A stretch of 30,618 nt of DNA from a virus. Shown in pieces: positions 8,392 to 16,401 of this stretch. The notes under the pieces are model-generated. The model searched no databases. It was not told the origin of the DNA and saw only the letters and a list, made by a program, of their open reading frames with translations. Made by a program: the position numbers and the translations under genes. Within the stretch, counting starts at the first letter, position 1. Each line of letters begins with the position of its first letter. Location: positions 1 through 30,618 of the IMG/VR virus record IMGVR_UViG_3300026544_000017, one strand, 5' to 3'.

Positions 8392-8885
8392 TCTCAGTTA
8401 CACATGAAGAAGTGGTCGAGATAATCATCGCATGGGTAAAGCTTGCTGTGAAAGATAACTCGTTTCTGGTTATCCAAGGATTTCAAAACGGTCATAGCCC
8501 AGAAGTTCCGCACGGTGTTTTGTACATGACAAGTGATTCAACTACAGGGATGCTTGCACGGAAAGCGATTCAGGTATCAGCCGATGATATAGAGATTCAT
8601 AACCATGGTGTTTGCGATCCAGAATTCAGGCTTCGCTTCATCGGGAATGGGTCGATCAGTAATGCCGACGCGGTTAAGTTTTTTACGAACACGCAGGAAA
8701 GCAGAAACTTTTTATTCTCCAAAGGTGTGTCCATAAGAACGCCGAAGGGGTGGAACTTTGTGCCTAAATTATTTGATGAGGGAAGTTTAAATACAACTGA
8801 GATAACTTTAGTGTTGCAATACTCAGTGGATTATGTTGAAACGGTTGGCGTGATTGAGAACGCGGAACTAATTATTAAAAACTAA
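8388..8885 (+). CDS. Tail terminator / neck terminator protein (gp12-like)
   Basis: 165 residues. The alternating alpha/beta arrangement with VLYMTSDSTTG, EFRLRFIGNGSISNADAVKFF and the LQYSVDYVETVGVIENAEL end resembles the LIC_12616 / phage neck terminator group. These form the hexameric ring that caps the finished tail and joins it to the head. It is the last neck gene and is directly followed by sheath and tube genes, the standard order in contractile phages. Start is coupled (ATGA). Confidence 0.75.
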   Translation: MISVTHEEVVEIIIAWVKLAVKDNSFLVIQGFQNGHSPEVPHGVLYMTSDSTTGMLARKAIQVSADDIEIHNHGVCDPEFRLRFIGNGSISNADAVKFFTNTQESRNFLFSKGVSIRTPKGWNFVPKLFDEGSLNTTEITLVLQYSVDYVETVGVIENAELIIKN

Positions 8886-8896
8886 CGGAGGCTAAT

Positions 8897-10426
8897 ATGA
8901 GCTTACAAGTGTCGGATATTATTAAAATTCAAACGAGCATCTCACCTACGGGTTTGGTTCGTAGAGAGACGGGGCGGACGTTGTTCTTGACACGAGACAC
9001 AACCATCCCTCAGACCGAACTTGTTCGAGTCTATTCAAACTTTTCTGGAGTCAAGGCTGACTTCGCGGAGGGTAGCGAACCTTACAACGCGGGCGAGATT
9101 TATTTCTCCCAACAGCCCATGCCAAAGAACTTTCTTGTCGGTCGGATTATTGACTCCGCAACGGCAGAAGAGTTCAGCACAATCACAAGCGCGATTGGTA
9201 TCGACCTCACTGAACTCGTTCTTGTTGGTGATGGCTTCTTATCAATCCTCGTTCAGAAGATTGTTGGTGACGTTACTTCTTATGACACAATTGCAAACTC
9301 TTCGGTAATGGACTTCACTGGCTCGTCTACCGTTCAGGACATCGCAACTGTTATCAGTAGCCATCCAGACTTCTCGGATTTCAACGTAATTGTTGATGGC
9401 GACAAGATCAAGCTTGAAGCCGTTCTCCTCTCTGGGGAAACCAGCCGAAACATTATCGATGTTACTGGTGTCGGAACATCTGGAACGAATATCGACGGTA
9501 TGTTGCGCATGAACTCTGCCTACCATCCTCCCAAAACTCCTTACATCCCAGCATCTTCTGGCAATGTTAAGGACGGACTTGACAAGATCAAGGCGGCAAA
9601 CGCGAGCTTCACCTTTGTGTGTGAAGAATCCGCAATGGTGGATACGCAGGATGTGATCGACATCTCCGAGTGGTGCAAAGCTGAGCGCGTTTATATTCAT
9701 GCCTGCTACTCGAATGATCCAAACTGCAAAAGTAATCTTGGCTTCCCGATGACCAAATTCGGTACGATCAGAGACCAAGAAAACGACAACAGCTTCGGAA
9801 CTTATTCTGAGTATGCCGACTATAAGCACGTAAGTATTGCAAGTCGTTTAAGCTCAGTGAACTTCCGAGCGAACAACAGCTTAATCAACGCGATGTTTAA
9901 GACCCTGCCAATGACTGCGCCTGACGACCTCTCTTTCACAGAGGCTGACTCGATGCACAAACACAGAGTAAACTTCTACAGCCGTCGTTCTGGCATCGCC
10001 ATGTACGAAGAAGGCAAGACGTTTAATCCGAACTACTGGATCGATACCAAGTATTGGCTCATCTGGTTCGAGAACGCCTGCTTGACCGCGCTGTTTAACG
10101 TGCTGTACCGCTCGAAGAAGGTTCCTCAAACAAGTGGCGGTGTCGCTTTGTTGGAAACTGCCCTGCGCTCTGTCTGCGACGAAGGTGTTCGCAATGGTGG
10201 AATCGCACCGAACAAAGTTTCTGCCGAAACCACAGCTGATATTCAGCAGACCACAGGCGGAGACTTCGACGGATACCTGACCACTGGATACTTGGTGTAC
10301 GGTGAGCCTATTGAATCTCAGTCGCAGGATGTGAGAAATACTCGCATTGCTCCACCCATTCATATTTGGTTGAAAGGTGCTGGCGCAATCAACGGAATCG
10401 AACTCAGCGTTTTGTTTGAACAATAA
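8897..10426 (+). CDS. Tail sheath protein, DUF3383 type
   Basis: 509-residue contractile sheath subunit. The opening SDIIKIQTSISPTGLVRRETG and the FAEGSEPYNAGEIYFSQQP segment are typical of DUF3383 sheaths. A central insertion domain (about residues 90-200) precedes the C-terminal core that ends with IWLKGAGAINGIELSVLFEQ and exchanges strands between subunits. A good ACGGAGG (8885-8891) precedes the start. Its stop TAA is part of the ribosome binding site of the tube gene. It is the clearest proof that the tail is contractile. Confidence 0.93.
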   Translation: MSLQVSDIIKIQTSISPTGLVRRETGRTLFLTRDTTIPQTELVRVYSNFSGVKADFAEGSEPYNAGEIYFSQQPMPKNFLVGRIIDSATAEEFSTITSAIGIDLTELVLVGDGFLSILVQKIVGDVTSYDTIANSSVMDFTGSSTVQDIATVISSHPDFSDFNVIVDGDKIKLEAVLLSGETSRNIIDVTGVGTSGTNIDGMLRMNSAYHPPKTPYIPASSGNVKDGLDKIKAANASFTFVCEESAMVDTQDVIDISEWCKAERVYIHACYSNDPNCKSNLGFPMTKFGTIRDQENDNSFGTYSEYADYKHVSIASRLSSVNFRANNSLINAMFKTLPMTAPDDLSFTEADSMHKHRVNFYSRRSGIAMYEEGKTFNPNYWIDTKYWLIWFENACLTALFNVLYRSKKVPQTSGGVALLETALRSVCDEGVRNGGIAPNKVSAETTADIQQTTGGDFDGYLTTGYLVYGEPIESQSQDVRNTRIAPPIHIWLKGAGAINGIELSVLFEQ

Positions 10427-10438
10427 GGAGATAGAAAG

Positions 10439-10927
10439 ATGATTGATATTGATATAATGCAAGTGGATGTTCTTCTGGTTTTAGACAACCTTCCCTTTGT
10501 TGTTAGTGCATGGAGTGAGGATTCGGACTGCTTGTCTCTTCCTGATGCCGTTGAATTAGCTAACACCAAAAAAGGTGCAACTGGAATTATGTGTGCATCA
10601 AGCACTGGTGAGCAAGGTGGACCTGTTTCTATCAAGGTTCTTCCGAACTCACCGCTGGTTGACAGAATGTATGCGTACATTGTTCTTCATAAGAACAGCA
10701 ACATCTCGTTCCCTGTACACCTAACTATCACCAATAAGAAGACTGGAGATACGCAGGTATGCACGAACGGTGTGCTTACAAAAGCACCAGAAGGCGTGAC
10801 GTATGGAAAGGGCGAGGCTAGTAATATGACCTACGAATTTGAGTTCGAGAGAATTATTACCGTATCGCTTCTGAAGCGTAACAGCTTCCTTGCCACTATA
10901 ACTGGCGGGCTTGCTGGCGGAAGTTAG
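10439..10927 (+). CDS. Tail tube protein, DUF3277 type
   Basis: 162-residue protein of the inner tail tube through which DNA passes. The SAWSEDSDCLSLPDAVELANTKKGATG segment followed by GGPVSIKVLPNSP matches DUF3277, whose members form stacked hexamers inside the sheath. It follows the sheath gene by twelve bases with AAGGAGATAG at 10424-10433. An alternative ATG exists seven codons further in but is not needed. Length is typical. Confidence 0.9.
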   Translation: MIDIDIMQVDVLLVLDNLPFVVSAWSEDSDCLSLPDAVELANTKKGATGIMCASSTGEQGGPVSIKVLPNSPLVDRMYAYIVLHKNSNISFPVHLTITNKKTGDTQVCTNGVLTKAPEGVTYGKGEASNMTYEFEFERIITVSLLKRNSFLATITGGLAGGS

Positions 10928-10962
10928 TAGTTGAATGAAAGTAAAATCAAAAGGATGAAATT

Positions 10963-11433
10963 ATGAATGACTTAGGACTGAATGCAATTGAAATGGGTTT
11001 GACCAATCCTGACTTTGAGATAAGCGGATGCGAGTTTCATGTAGCAAAGCTGAAAGGATTACAGGGCTTTCGCGTGTTTGAAAAAATACGTGTGGCTCTT
11101 GGTCGGGCGCACGAGTCGGTTACGTTTGAGAGTGATAGCAAGGAAGATGTTGCAAAGGCAATGATAAGCGTTGTGACAAAATTACAAGCCGATGATGTGG
11201 AGGCGGTCTTTCGTGACCTGATGCCGTGCATCGATGTGAAGCTACCAAATTCAGATGTTATGAATCCGTACTCAAAGATGACTGGCGTTATTTACGAGAT
11301 CATTGATCCGCTGGATATCTACGAGATTATCGTAAGGGCGGTGGCTGTAAATTTTATGGAATCTTTTCTAAGGGTTCTGAGCCGAGCTGGGTTAAAGAAG
11401 CCAGAGCAAGAGACTGCGGATATAAAACAGTAA
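10963..11433 (+). CDS. Tail assembly chaperone, short form (G-like)
   Basis: 156 residues. No strong family motif, but size, acidic/helical character and position between tube and tape measure are those of tail assembly chaperones (lambda G, P2 E, Mu gp41). The ribosome binding site AAGGAT is at 10951-10956. The downstream -1 frame is open from 11307 to 11609 and lacks its own usable start, which strongly suggests that part of the ribosomes shift frame to make a longer form (next entry). Such chaperones coat the tape measure during tube assembly and are not in the final particle. Confidence 0.82.
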   Translation: MNDLGLNAIEMGLTNPDFEISGCEFHVAKLKGLQGFRVFEKIRVALGRAHESVTFESDSKEDVAKAMISVVTKLQADDVEAVFRDLMPCIDVKLPNSDVMNPYSKMTGVIYEIIDPLDIYEIIVRAVAVNFMESFLRVLSRAGLKKPEQETADIKQ

Positions 11434-11612
11434 CCACTTGGTCTCTCCCGTCTGTGTTTTCAATACCGATTCTGGCGGGACTTGCTAGGTATTCAGATAT
11501 TTATGAGTTGACTTTTGAGGACTTCATAGTTATGAACGAGATACTCATTGTTAAATACGAGAATGAGCATAGGGCGCAAAAACACGCCGAACGATCTGCA
11601 AAGAAAAGATAG
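11424..11612 (+). CDS. Tail assembly chaperone extension (T-like), by -1 frameshift
   Basis: In the -1 frame relative to the G-like gene, an open frame runs to TAG 11610-11612 and codes for TWSLPSVFSIPILAGLARYS followed by a basic, charged end (HAERSAKKR). The start given is the AAA at 11424-11426, where AAA at 11425-11427 could slip back one base just before the 0-frame stop at 11431. This would give a 216-residue fusion. A second possible slip site is TTAAAG at 11392-11397. It would otherwise be an unexplained 190-base gap before the tape measure. The G/GT arrangement is well known in tailed phages. The exact slip site is uncertain. Confidence 0.7.
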   Translation, partial: KTVTTWSLPSVFSIPILAGLARYSDIYELTFEDFIVMNEILIVKYENEHRAQKHAERSAKKR

Positions 11613-11621
11613 GAGAATTTT

Positions 11622-13298
11622 ATGATTGTTGACGATCTAGTAACGATTTACAGACACAAAATTGTTGGTGCTGATCTCGTAAAATCTGAGATGACTTCAA
11701 TCGAAAAAAGATCCTTGTCCATGCAGAGAGCCATTGGTTACTCTGCTTTGATGGCAGGCATGGGGTTCGTGTTTGCAACAAAGAAGTCTGCCGACCTTGA
11801 GCAGTCGATCATTGGTACAGCGACTCAGGCTGAGATATCGACTGAGAAGATGTGGGAATATTACTCATCGATATTGAGCGTCGGAAAATCTTATGGTGTT
11901 GCTGGCAAGGATATGATGAAGGGTTTCTCTCATATCGTCGAGCTGACTGGCGACGCTGTTTATGGCATGAAGCAATTGGAGACAATGGCTAAGATGATCC
12001 GTGGTGGCAGGATGGCTCCGAAAGATGCAGGCGGACTTCTTGTTGCATACCGAGACCTAGGTAAAGGTAAGTATGATGCCAAGCAAATTCTGAAGATGGT
12101 AAACGAGGCTACGTATATCGCGAAGAAAGGTGCTATTTCAGTTGGCAACCTTGCTGATATGCTTCCAAGAGCCTTGGCGATTACAATGAACTCTGGCGAA
12201 ACGGATCTGATGCGCGGTAACAGGGAGACCGTTGCTTCGCTTGAGATGATTGACCGCCTTGTTCGCGCACCAAAGAAAGCTGTGGTTGCGTATGAGAACA
12301 TGGTAGCCGACATATCCAAGGGGGACAAGCTAGATGCGTTCAATCTGGAACACGGCACGGACATCAAGAAGAACGAAGGCGTTCTGAATATCATGGAGAA
12401 AATGGTAACGGCATTGGCTAAGGCAAAAGATCTTGGCGGGATGGCTGAGCTAATGGGGTTGAAAAAGGATGATATGAGGGGGATAAACCAACTCGGTCAA
12501 TTCATGGAGGTCTATGGTCGGCGCGGGTCGCGTGGTGCTGTTGGTGTGGGTAGCAACCTATCGTATGCTAGACAAATTATCGAGGAAGCTAAACTTGCGG
12601 GTGATGTCATTACTGACGACACGGAGCAGTGGTCGGGTAGTGCGACTGTTGCATTGGCAAAGCTTGCAACAACCTTTGAAGAGGTAACGAAAAAGATTAC
12701 CGAAAGCGGTGGGCTTGCATCGGCGATAAAAACGCTGAACAAAATCTTTGAATCACTTATATGGTATCTGGGAGACATTCCTAAGTGGTTAGTAAACGTG
12801 ATACTTTTTGTAGCGTTTATGAAAACCGTAGTGCTGAGACTTGCCTTCGTTCTGCTCGATATGCTGTTGCCGACATTCGCTACACTGCTAGTGTTGGCGA
12901 AGGAAAGTATTATTGAGTTCGGTCTCGTGACGGGGGTTACAAAGATATGGACTCTTGCGGTGTATGAACTTAACAGAGCAATGATGGCGAACCCGATATT
13001 GTTTTGGGCTACTGTTATACTAATGATTCTTCCGCTGATAATAAAGCTGTATCACTGGCTAGCAAAATTGTTTGGTTGGGGTGGCAAGAAAACTATTGAT
13101 GTAAACAAAACAGAAACGTCTAATGTTGCTGGTCTAAACCCAGAAAAATTCACAGCACCAAATGGTGGTGGGTTTAGTGGCAGACAAGTAAACATTGCTA
13201 CCAATGTAAATATTGACAATGTATCGAATGAAGGTCATGTTGATGATATTGCAGAGGCAATAGAAAGGAACAATAGAGTTGCATATAAATTGGCATAA
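11622..13298 (+). CDS. Tape measure protein
   Basis: 558 residues. The N-terminal two thirds are helical with a short hydrophobic stretch near residues 40-55. Residues about 385-484 contain several very hydrophobic segments (for example LVNVILFVAFMKTVVLRLAF and ILFWATVILMILPLIIKLY), and the Gly/Asn-rich C-terminus faces the baseplate. This is the usual structure of a tape measure, which sets tail length and leaves the tube on infection, probably entering the inner membrane. At about 0.15 nm per residue it predicts a tail of around 80 nm. The ribosome binding site is AGGAGA. It directly follows the chaperone genes. Confidence 0.9.
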   Translation: MIVDDLVTIYRHKIVGADLVKSEMTSIEKRSLSMQRAIGYSALMAGMGFVFATKKSADLEQSIIGTATQAEISTEKMWEYYSSILSVGKSYGVAGKDMMKGFSHIVELTGDAVYGMKQLETMAKMIRGGRMAPKDAGGLLVAYRDLGKGKYDAKQILKMVNEATYIAKKGAISVGNLADMLPRALAITMNSGETDLMRGNRETVASLEMIDRLVRAPKKAVVAYENMVADISKGDKLDAFNLEHGTDIKKNEGVLNIMEKMVTALAKAKDLGGMAELMGLKKDDMRGINQLGQFMEVYGRRGSRGAVGVGSNLSYARQIIEEAKLAGDVITDDTEQWSGSATVALAKLATTFEEVTKKITESGGLASAIKTLNKIFESLIWYLGDIPKWLVNVILFVAFMKTVVLRLAFVLLDMLLPTFATLLVLAKESIIEFGLVTGVTKIWTLAVYELNRAMMANPILFWATVILMILPLIIKLYHWLAKLFGWGGKKTIDVNKTETSNVAGLNPEKFTAPNGGGFSGRQVNIATNVNIDNVSNEGHVDDIAEAIERNNRVAYKLA

Positions 13299-13300
13299 TT

Positions 13301-14086
13301 ATGAAGGACAAATATTCTATACTAATAAGCAAGGAGCAATCGGTAAACGCTGGTGGAACAAGTTTTCCTGCACAAGAACCTATCGACCTTTTTGCGAAAG
13401 GATTTGTGGATATAGCAGAATCATTTACTCACACCCTGAAGAGTAAGATAACGAGCGTTCCAATAGAGGACGGGTTTTCAATTTCTGACAACATTGTGGA
13501 TGAACCAGTGGTGTTAAAAATGGTACTGCTTACTGGTGATTTGCACAGAAAAAGAGTGTCGGGCTGGTTTGATTTTGAGAGCAGTGAAGCATTTTTTGAT
13601 TACAAAGTTGCAGGGCTTACTGGTTTTGCTGGTGAGGGGGTCGGTGATGTCACACAAGAATTGATAGAACACTTAACGAACGATACAGTGGAATTAAAAA
13701 AACCTGAAGATGGGTTTGAGCAACTCACGAAACTAAAACGGGACAGAACTCTTCTAAGTGTGACTGGTGTATTCGGGCATTACGAAAATATGCTGATAGA
13801 AAAACTTGTTATCGATGAGAGTGCAGATACAGGATTAAGTCTACGAGCTGTTGTAACGATGAAGCAAATTAGGTATGCTAAAAAAGCTAAGTACATAGAC
13901 GCAGGCGTTCGCGTTGTTACTGCAAAGAAAGCTTGGGAACTGTTGATGAAACTTGTCAATGAAAAACAAGCAGCGTATTTAAAGAGAGTGATCGCAGAGC
14001 AGAGGAAAGCCGCTTACCTATTGAAGCAGGATGTCAAGAAAGTGAGTGTTATGGATATTTACATGGCGCATCCGTGGGGATCATAG
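13301..14086 (+). CDS. Baseplate/tail-tip protein, Dit-like N-domain type
   Basis: 261 residues. The SVPIEDGFSISDNIVDEPVVL segment and the later TLLSVTGVFGHYENMLIEKL then GLSLRAVVTMKQIRY fit the Dit-like_N pattern found just after the tape measure in several myophages ('VeDG..I.DHiv..P' and 'T.l..Y.nM.i..l'). It would cap the tube at the baseplate. Residues about 200-250 form a Lys/Ala-rich helix. Only two bases separate it from the tape-measure stop and it has a weak ribosome binding site, so coupling is likely. Confidence 0.72.
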   Translation: MKDKYSILISKEQSVNAGGTSFPAQEPIDLFAKGFVDIAESFTHTLKSKITSVPIEDGFSISDNIVDEPVVLKMVLLTGDLHRKRVSGWFDFESSEAFFDYKVAGLTGFAGEGVGDVTQELIEHLTNDTVELKKPEDGFEQLTKLKRDRTLLSVTGVFGHYENMLIEKLVIDESADTGLSLRAVVTMKQIRYAKKAKYIDAGVRVVTAKKAWELLMKLVNEKQAAYLKRVIAEQRKAAYLLKQDVKKVSVMDIYMAHPWGS

Positions 14087-14087
14087 T

Positions 14088-14390
14088 ATGACTACCAGAA
14101 TAGAAGTAAATAATTATCCAAAAACAGAATACGAAGTTACTCTTGATAACGTGACGTATACCATAACCATTTCTTATATGCCATTTAACGAAACAACCAG
14201 TTGGTTCTTTTCGTTGAGTATCGATGACGAGGTTATTACATCGGGGCGCAGGATAAAAAGCGGAGTTCCTCTCGTTCCAGCTACGCTTATAAAAGGAAAC
14301 TTTTATGCGTTTCCTCTTTCTTCGCCCGTTGATTTAGGTGATGAGCCTTGGGGTCAAACACATTTCTTGGGGTACGTACATGACCAATAG
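14088..14390 (+). CDS. Baseplate protein, Pam3 gp18-like (DUF6983)
   Basis: 100 residues, almost wholly beta. The VTLDNVTYTITISYMPFNE ... WFFSLSIDDEVITSG ... LVPATLIKGNFYAFPLSS pattern matches the small baseplate family first named for cyanophage Pam3 gp18. ATG 14088 follows the previous stop by one base with GGGGA at 14076-14080. A longer frame from 14046 would overlap the previous gene in another frame and is unlikely. Its end overlaps the hub gene by 11 bases. Role: part of the central baseplate near the hub. Confidence 0.8.
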   Translation: MTTRIEVNNYPKTEYEVTLDNVTYTITISYMPFNETTSWFFSLSIDDEVITSGRRIKSGVPLVPATLIKGNFYAFPLSSPVDLGDEPWGQTHFLGYVHDQ

Positions 14391-15459
14391 ATTTATACAA
14401 CTTACATTCTTTAGGCAGACAACAAAGATTCAGAATCTCGGTCAACTGATGGAGAGCATCATAGTGCCAGAATCAAAAGGCATTGTTCAGGGAGCTGATT
14501 ACTTGACGCTTTCATCTGATTTAAAGGTGACGTTTAAAATCGACAGTATTGACAAGGGGTGGAAGGGAACTATTAAGATTTTCAATCTATCCACCGAATC
14601 ATCAGAGTTTATTTTGTCATCGGATTATGGCAAAAATCTAATGAGGGTATATGTTGATGCAGGATATACCGATAATCACGGAGCAATCGCAAGCTTATTT
14701 GTGAAAGGCGTTCTGCAATACAGAGAAGATGGTAGCTTTATTACAGAGGTTCTTGTTGTGGGAAGGCAGAACCAGCTTAATCAGAAGTCGTCGATGTCTT
14801 TTTCTGGAATAGAAACGGCATTTAATATAGTAGCTGGAGTATTAGACGATGCGTTTATTCCTTGGGTAGATGATGTTTCACCTTACATTAACAAATTTGG
14901 CGTACTAGAAAACATAAACAAGTGGACTGCAAAAGATTATGCAATAGGAAACCTAGAAGGAATTGTGAATTTAAAAAATGATGGATACGCATATACTGGT
15001 ACTGTGAAATCTGTACTTGATAAGTATGTAAGAAGGATTTTGTTTCCTGTTCCATCAGTAAGAGCGTCTGTGGATAAGGACAAACCATATCGCAGAGGTA
15101 TAAGTTGGAGACCATGTACTTATTACGAGGATAACAATGGGGTAATTCATATCACCGTTCCAGAAGAATTACAAAAGGAAGTAGAAGGTGAAGTATTTGT
15201 TTCAGCAGACACTGGGTTAATCGAGGTTCCGCGCCCGTCGCTTTATGTGCCAAGAAAGAAGAGCCATAAGAAAAAGAAGAAGCTGGAAATAAAGCATACA
15301 CTTACTCCGCATATAAAACTAGGTACATGGATTCATTTAAAACTATCAAGTGCGCCCTCTAAATTTAAAGACGGCGGAAAGTATCTTGTAACTGGAGTTC
15401 GTTATAGTGGTAATAATTATGACGGACAGCATACTGTTTCAATCGAGGTAAAACAATGA
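14380..15459 (+). CDS. Baseplate hub protein (gp27/gp44-like)
   Basis: 359 residues. Early segments TFKIDSIDKGWKGTIKIFNL, YVDAGYTDNHG and a LFVKGVLQYREDG strand describe a hub N-domain of the T4 gp27/Mu gp44/P2 gpD type, and the C-terminal part ends with a YLVTGVRYSGNNYDGQHT strand seen in the same proteins. Residues near 291-305 contain an unusual Lys cluster (RKKSHKKKKK). The hub carries the spike encoded next, and the ATGA overlap at 15456 fits. ATG 14380 has TTGGGG upstream at a seven-base spacing. Confidence 0.78.
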   Translation: MTNRFIQLTFFRQTTKIQNLGQLMESIIVPESKGIVQGADYLTLSSDLKVTFKIDSIDKGWKGTIKIFNLSTESSEFILSSDYGKNLMRVYVDAGYTDNHGAIASLFVKGVLQYREDGSFITEVLVVGRQNQLNQKSSMSFSGIETAFNIVAGVLDDAFIPWVDDVSPYINKFGVLENINKWTAKDYAIGNLEGIVNLKNDGYAYTGTVKSVLDKYVRRILFPVPSVRASVDKDKPYRRGISWRPCTYYEDNNGVIHITVPEELQKEVEGEVFVSADTGLIEVPRPSLYVPRKKSHKKKKKLEIKHTLTPHIKLGTWIHLKLSSAPSKFKDGGKYLVTGVRYSGNNYDGQHTVSIEVKQ

Positions 15460-16046
15460 CTGAACCAAGGTCGCTAGGAGAATTCGTAGAATATTTGATT
15501 GATGAATCTGTTGAGGATATCTGGACTTCAATGCCAGCCGAAGTAATTTCAGTGAATGGTAACACAGTAAGCGTGAGAGTACTCCCTCTTCCGTTCAATG
15601 AGGATGGCGGGCTTACCGAGTACCCAGTAATTGATAACGTCCGCGTTGCCATGCCGTGCGGGGGCGGGTATGGTTTGTGCCTGAATATATCAGTTGGAGA
15701 AAAAGTACTTCTTGTTTTCTGCACAAAAGGTATCGGGATGTTTATGAATAACTTTGATATGGAACTAGAGGATGGAGGACTGCACGATCTTCATTCCGCA
15801 ATTGCCATACCATCTCTTCGCATGGCAGATGAATTCTCTCCAGACGGAATATCATTGAGAAAGCTTGACGGCACAGTGTCTATTGATTTAGATTCCACAT
15901 CAGTAAAAATAAAAACTCCGACAAACAGCTTCGAGATGAAGGATGGAGGCGAAACTTTAATAGGAACGGAAGGAGCAAAGTGTGACTCGACAGGAGATTT
16001 TATAACAGCACTTGGGACATCTCTTGATAACCACAACCATTATTAA
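15456..16046 (+). CDS. Baseplate central spike (gp138/gpV-like)
   Basis: 196 residues. Residues about 20-95 form an OB-like domain (PAEVISVNGNTVSVRVLPL ... VRVAMPCGGGYGLCLNISVGEKVLLVF), as in the Gp138_N family. Residues about 125-165 (GISLRKLDGTVSIDLDSTSV) are the repeating beta-prism of a trimeric spike. The protein ends with HNHY, a His-x-His (residues 193 and 195) like the iron-binding tip of P2 gpV and phi92 gp138. It should pierce the outer membrane, which supports a Gram-negative host. No separate PAAR cap gene is seen. Confidence 0.85.
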   Translation: MTEPRSLGEFVEYLIDESVEDIWTSMPAEVISVNGNTVSVRVLPLPFNEDGGLTEYPVIDNVRVAMPCGGGYGLCLNISVGEKVLLVFCTKGIGMFMNNFDMELEDGGLHDLHSAIAIPSLRMADEFSPDGISLRKLDGTVSIDLDSTSVKIKTPTNSFEMKDGGETLIGTEGAKCDSTGDFITALGTSLDNHNHY

Positions 16047-16050
16047 CGAT

Positions 16051-16401
16051 ATGAAAACACTCATGACAGATAAAGGCGATGTTGCACTGGACTCAAGGGG
16101 AAACCTTGCGTTCCTTGATGATCTGCAATCCTTATCTAAACGTGTCGGGCAGAGGATGAGATTGATAAGAGGGGAATGGCTCCTCGATCTTACCATTGGG
16201 CTTCCATACTTCGACACACAATTTAATATGAACGGAAACGTTGACGAAGCAATGCTCGTGTTAAACAGAGAAGTGTTGAGTTTTGAAGAGGTGACAGCAA
16301 TAAGAGCTTCCAACGGATTCATAAATAGGCACACACGAAAGTTCTCTTACGCCATGATAGTAGATACGGTGTACGGACGGATGGAGGTAAGCAATGGCTG
16401 A
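16051..16401 (+). CDS. Baseplate wedge protein, gp25/DUF2634-like
   Basis: 116 residues. DVALDSRGNLAFLDDLQSL followed by VGQRMRLIRGEWLLDLTIGL is typical of the gp25-like wedge family (T4 gp25, P2 gpW, DUF2634), which links the sheath to the baseplate ring. ATG 16051 lies four bases after the spike stop. A frame starting at 16012 would run inside the spike gene and is unlikely. The end overlaps the baseplate J gene by eight bases. Confidence 0.85.
   Translation: MKTLMTDKGDVALDSRGNLAFLDDLQSLSKRVGQRMRLIRGEWLLDLTIGLPYFDTQFNMNGNVDEAMLVLNREVLSFEEVTAIRASNGFINRHTRKFSYAMIVDTVYGRMEVSNG

Noticed and set aside
11508-11536. TTGACT and TATGAA with 17-base spacer, possible promoter for the tape measure
   Set aside because: It lies in the frameshift-coded T-like region, whose protein sequence explains the bases.
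14046-14087. Longer start for the gp18-like gene
   Set aside because: It overlaps the Dit-like gene in another frame and the encoded extension has no family support.
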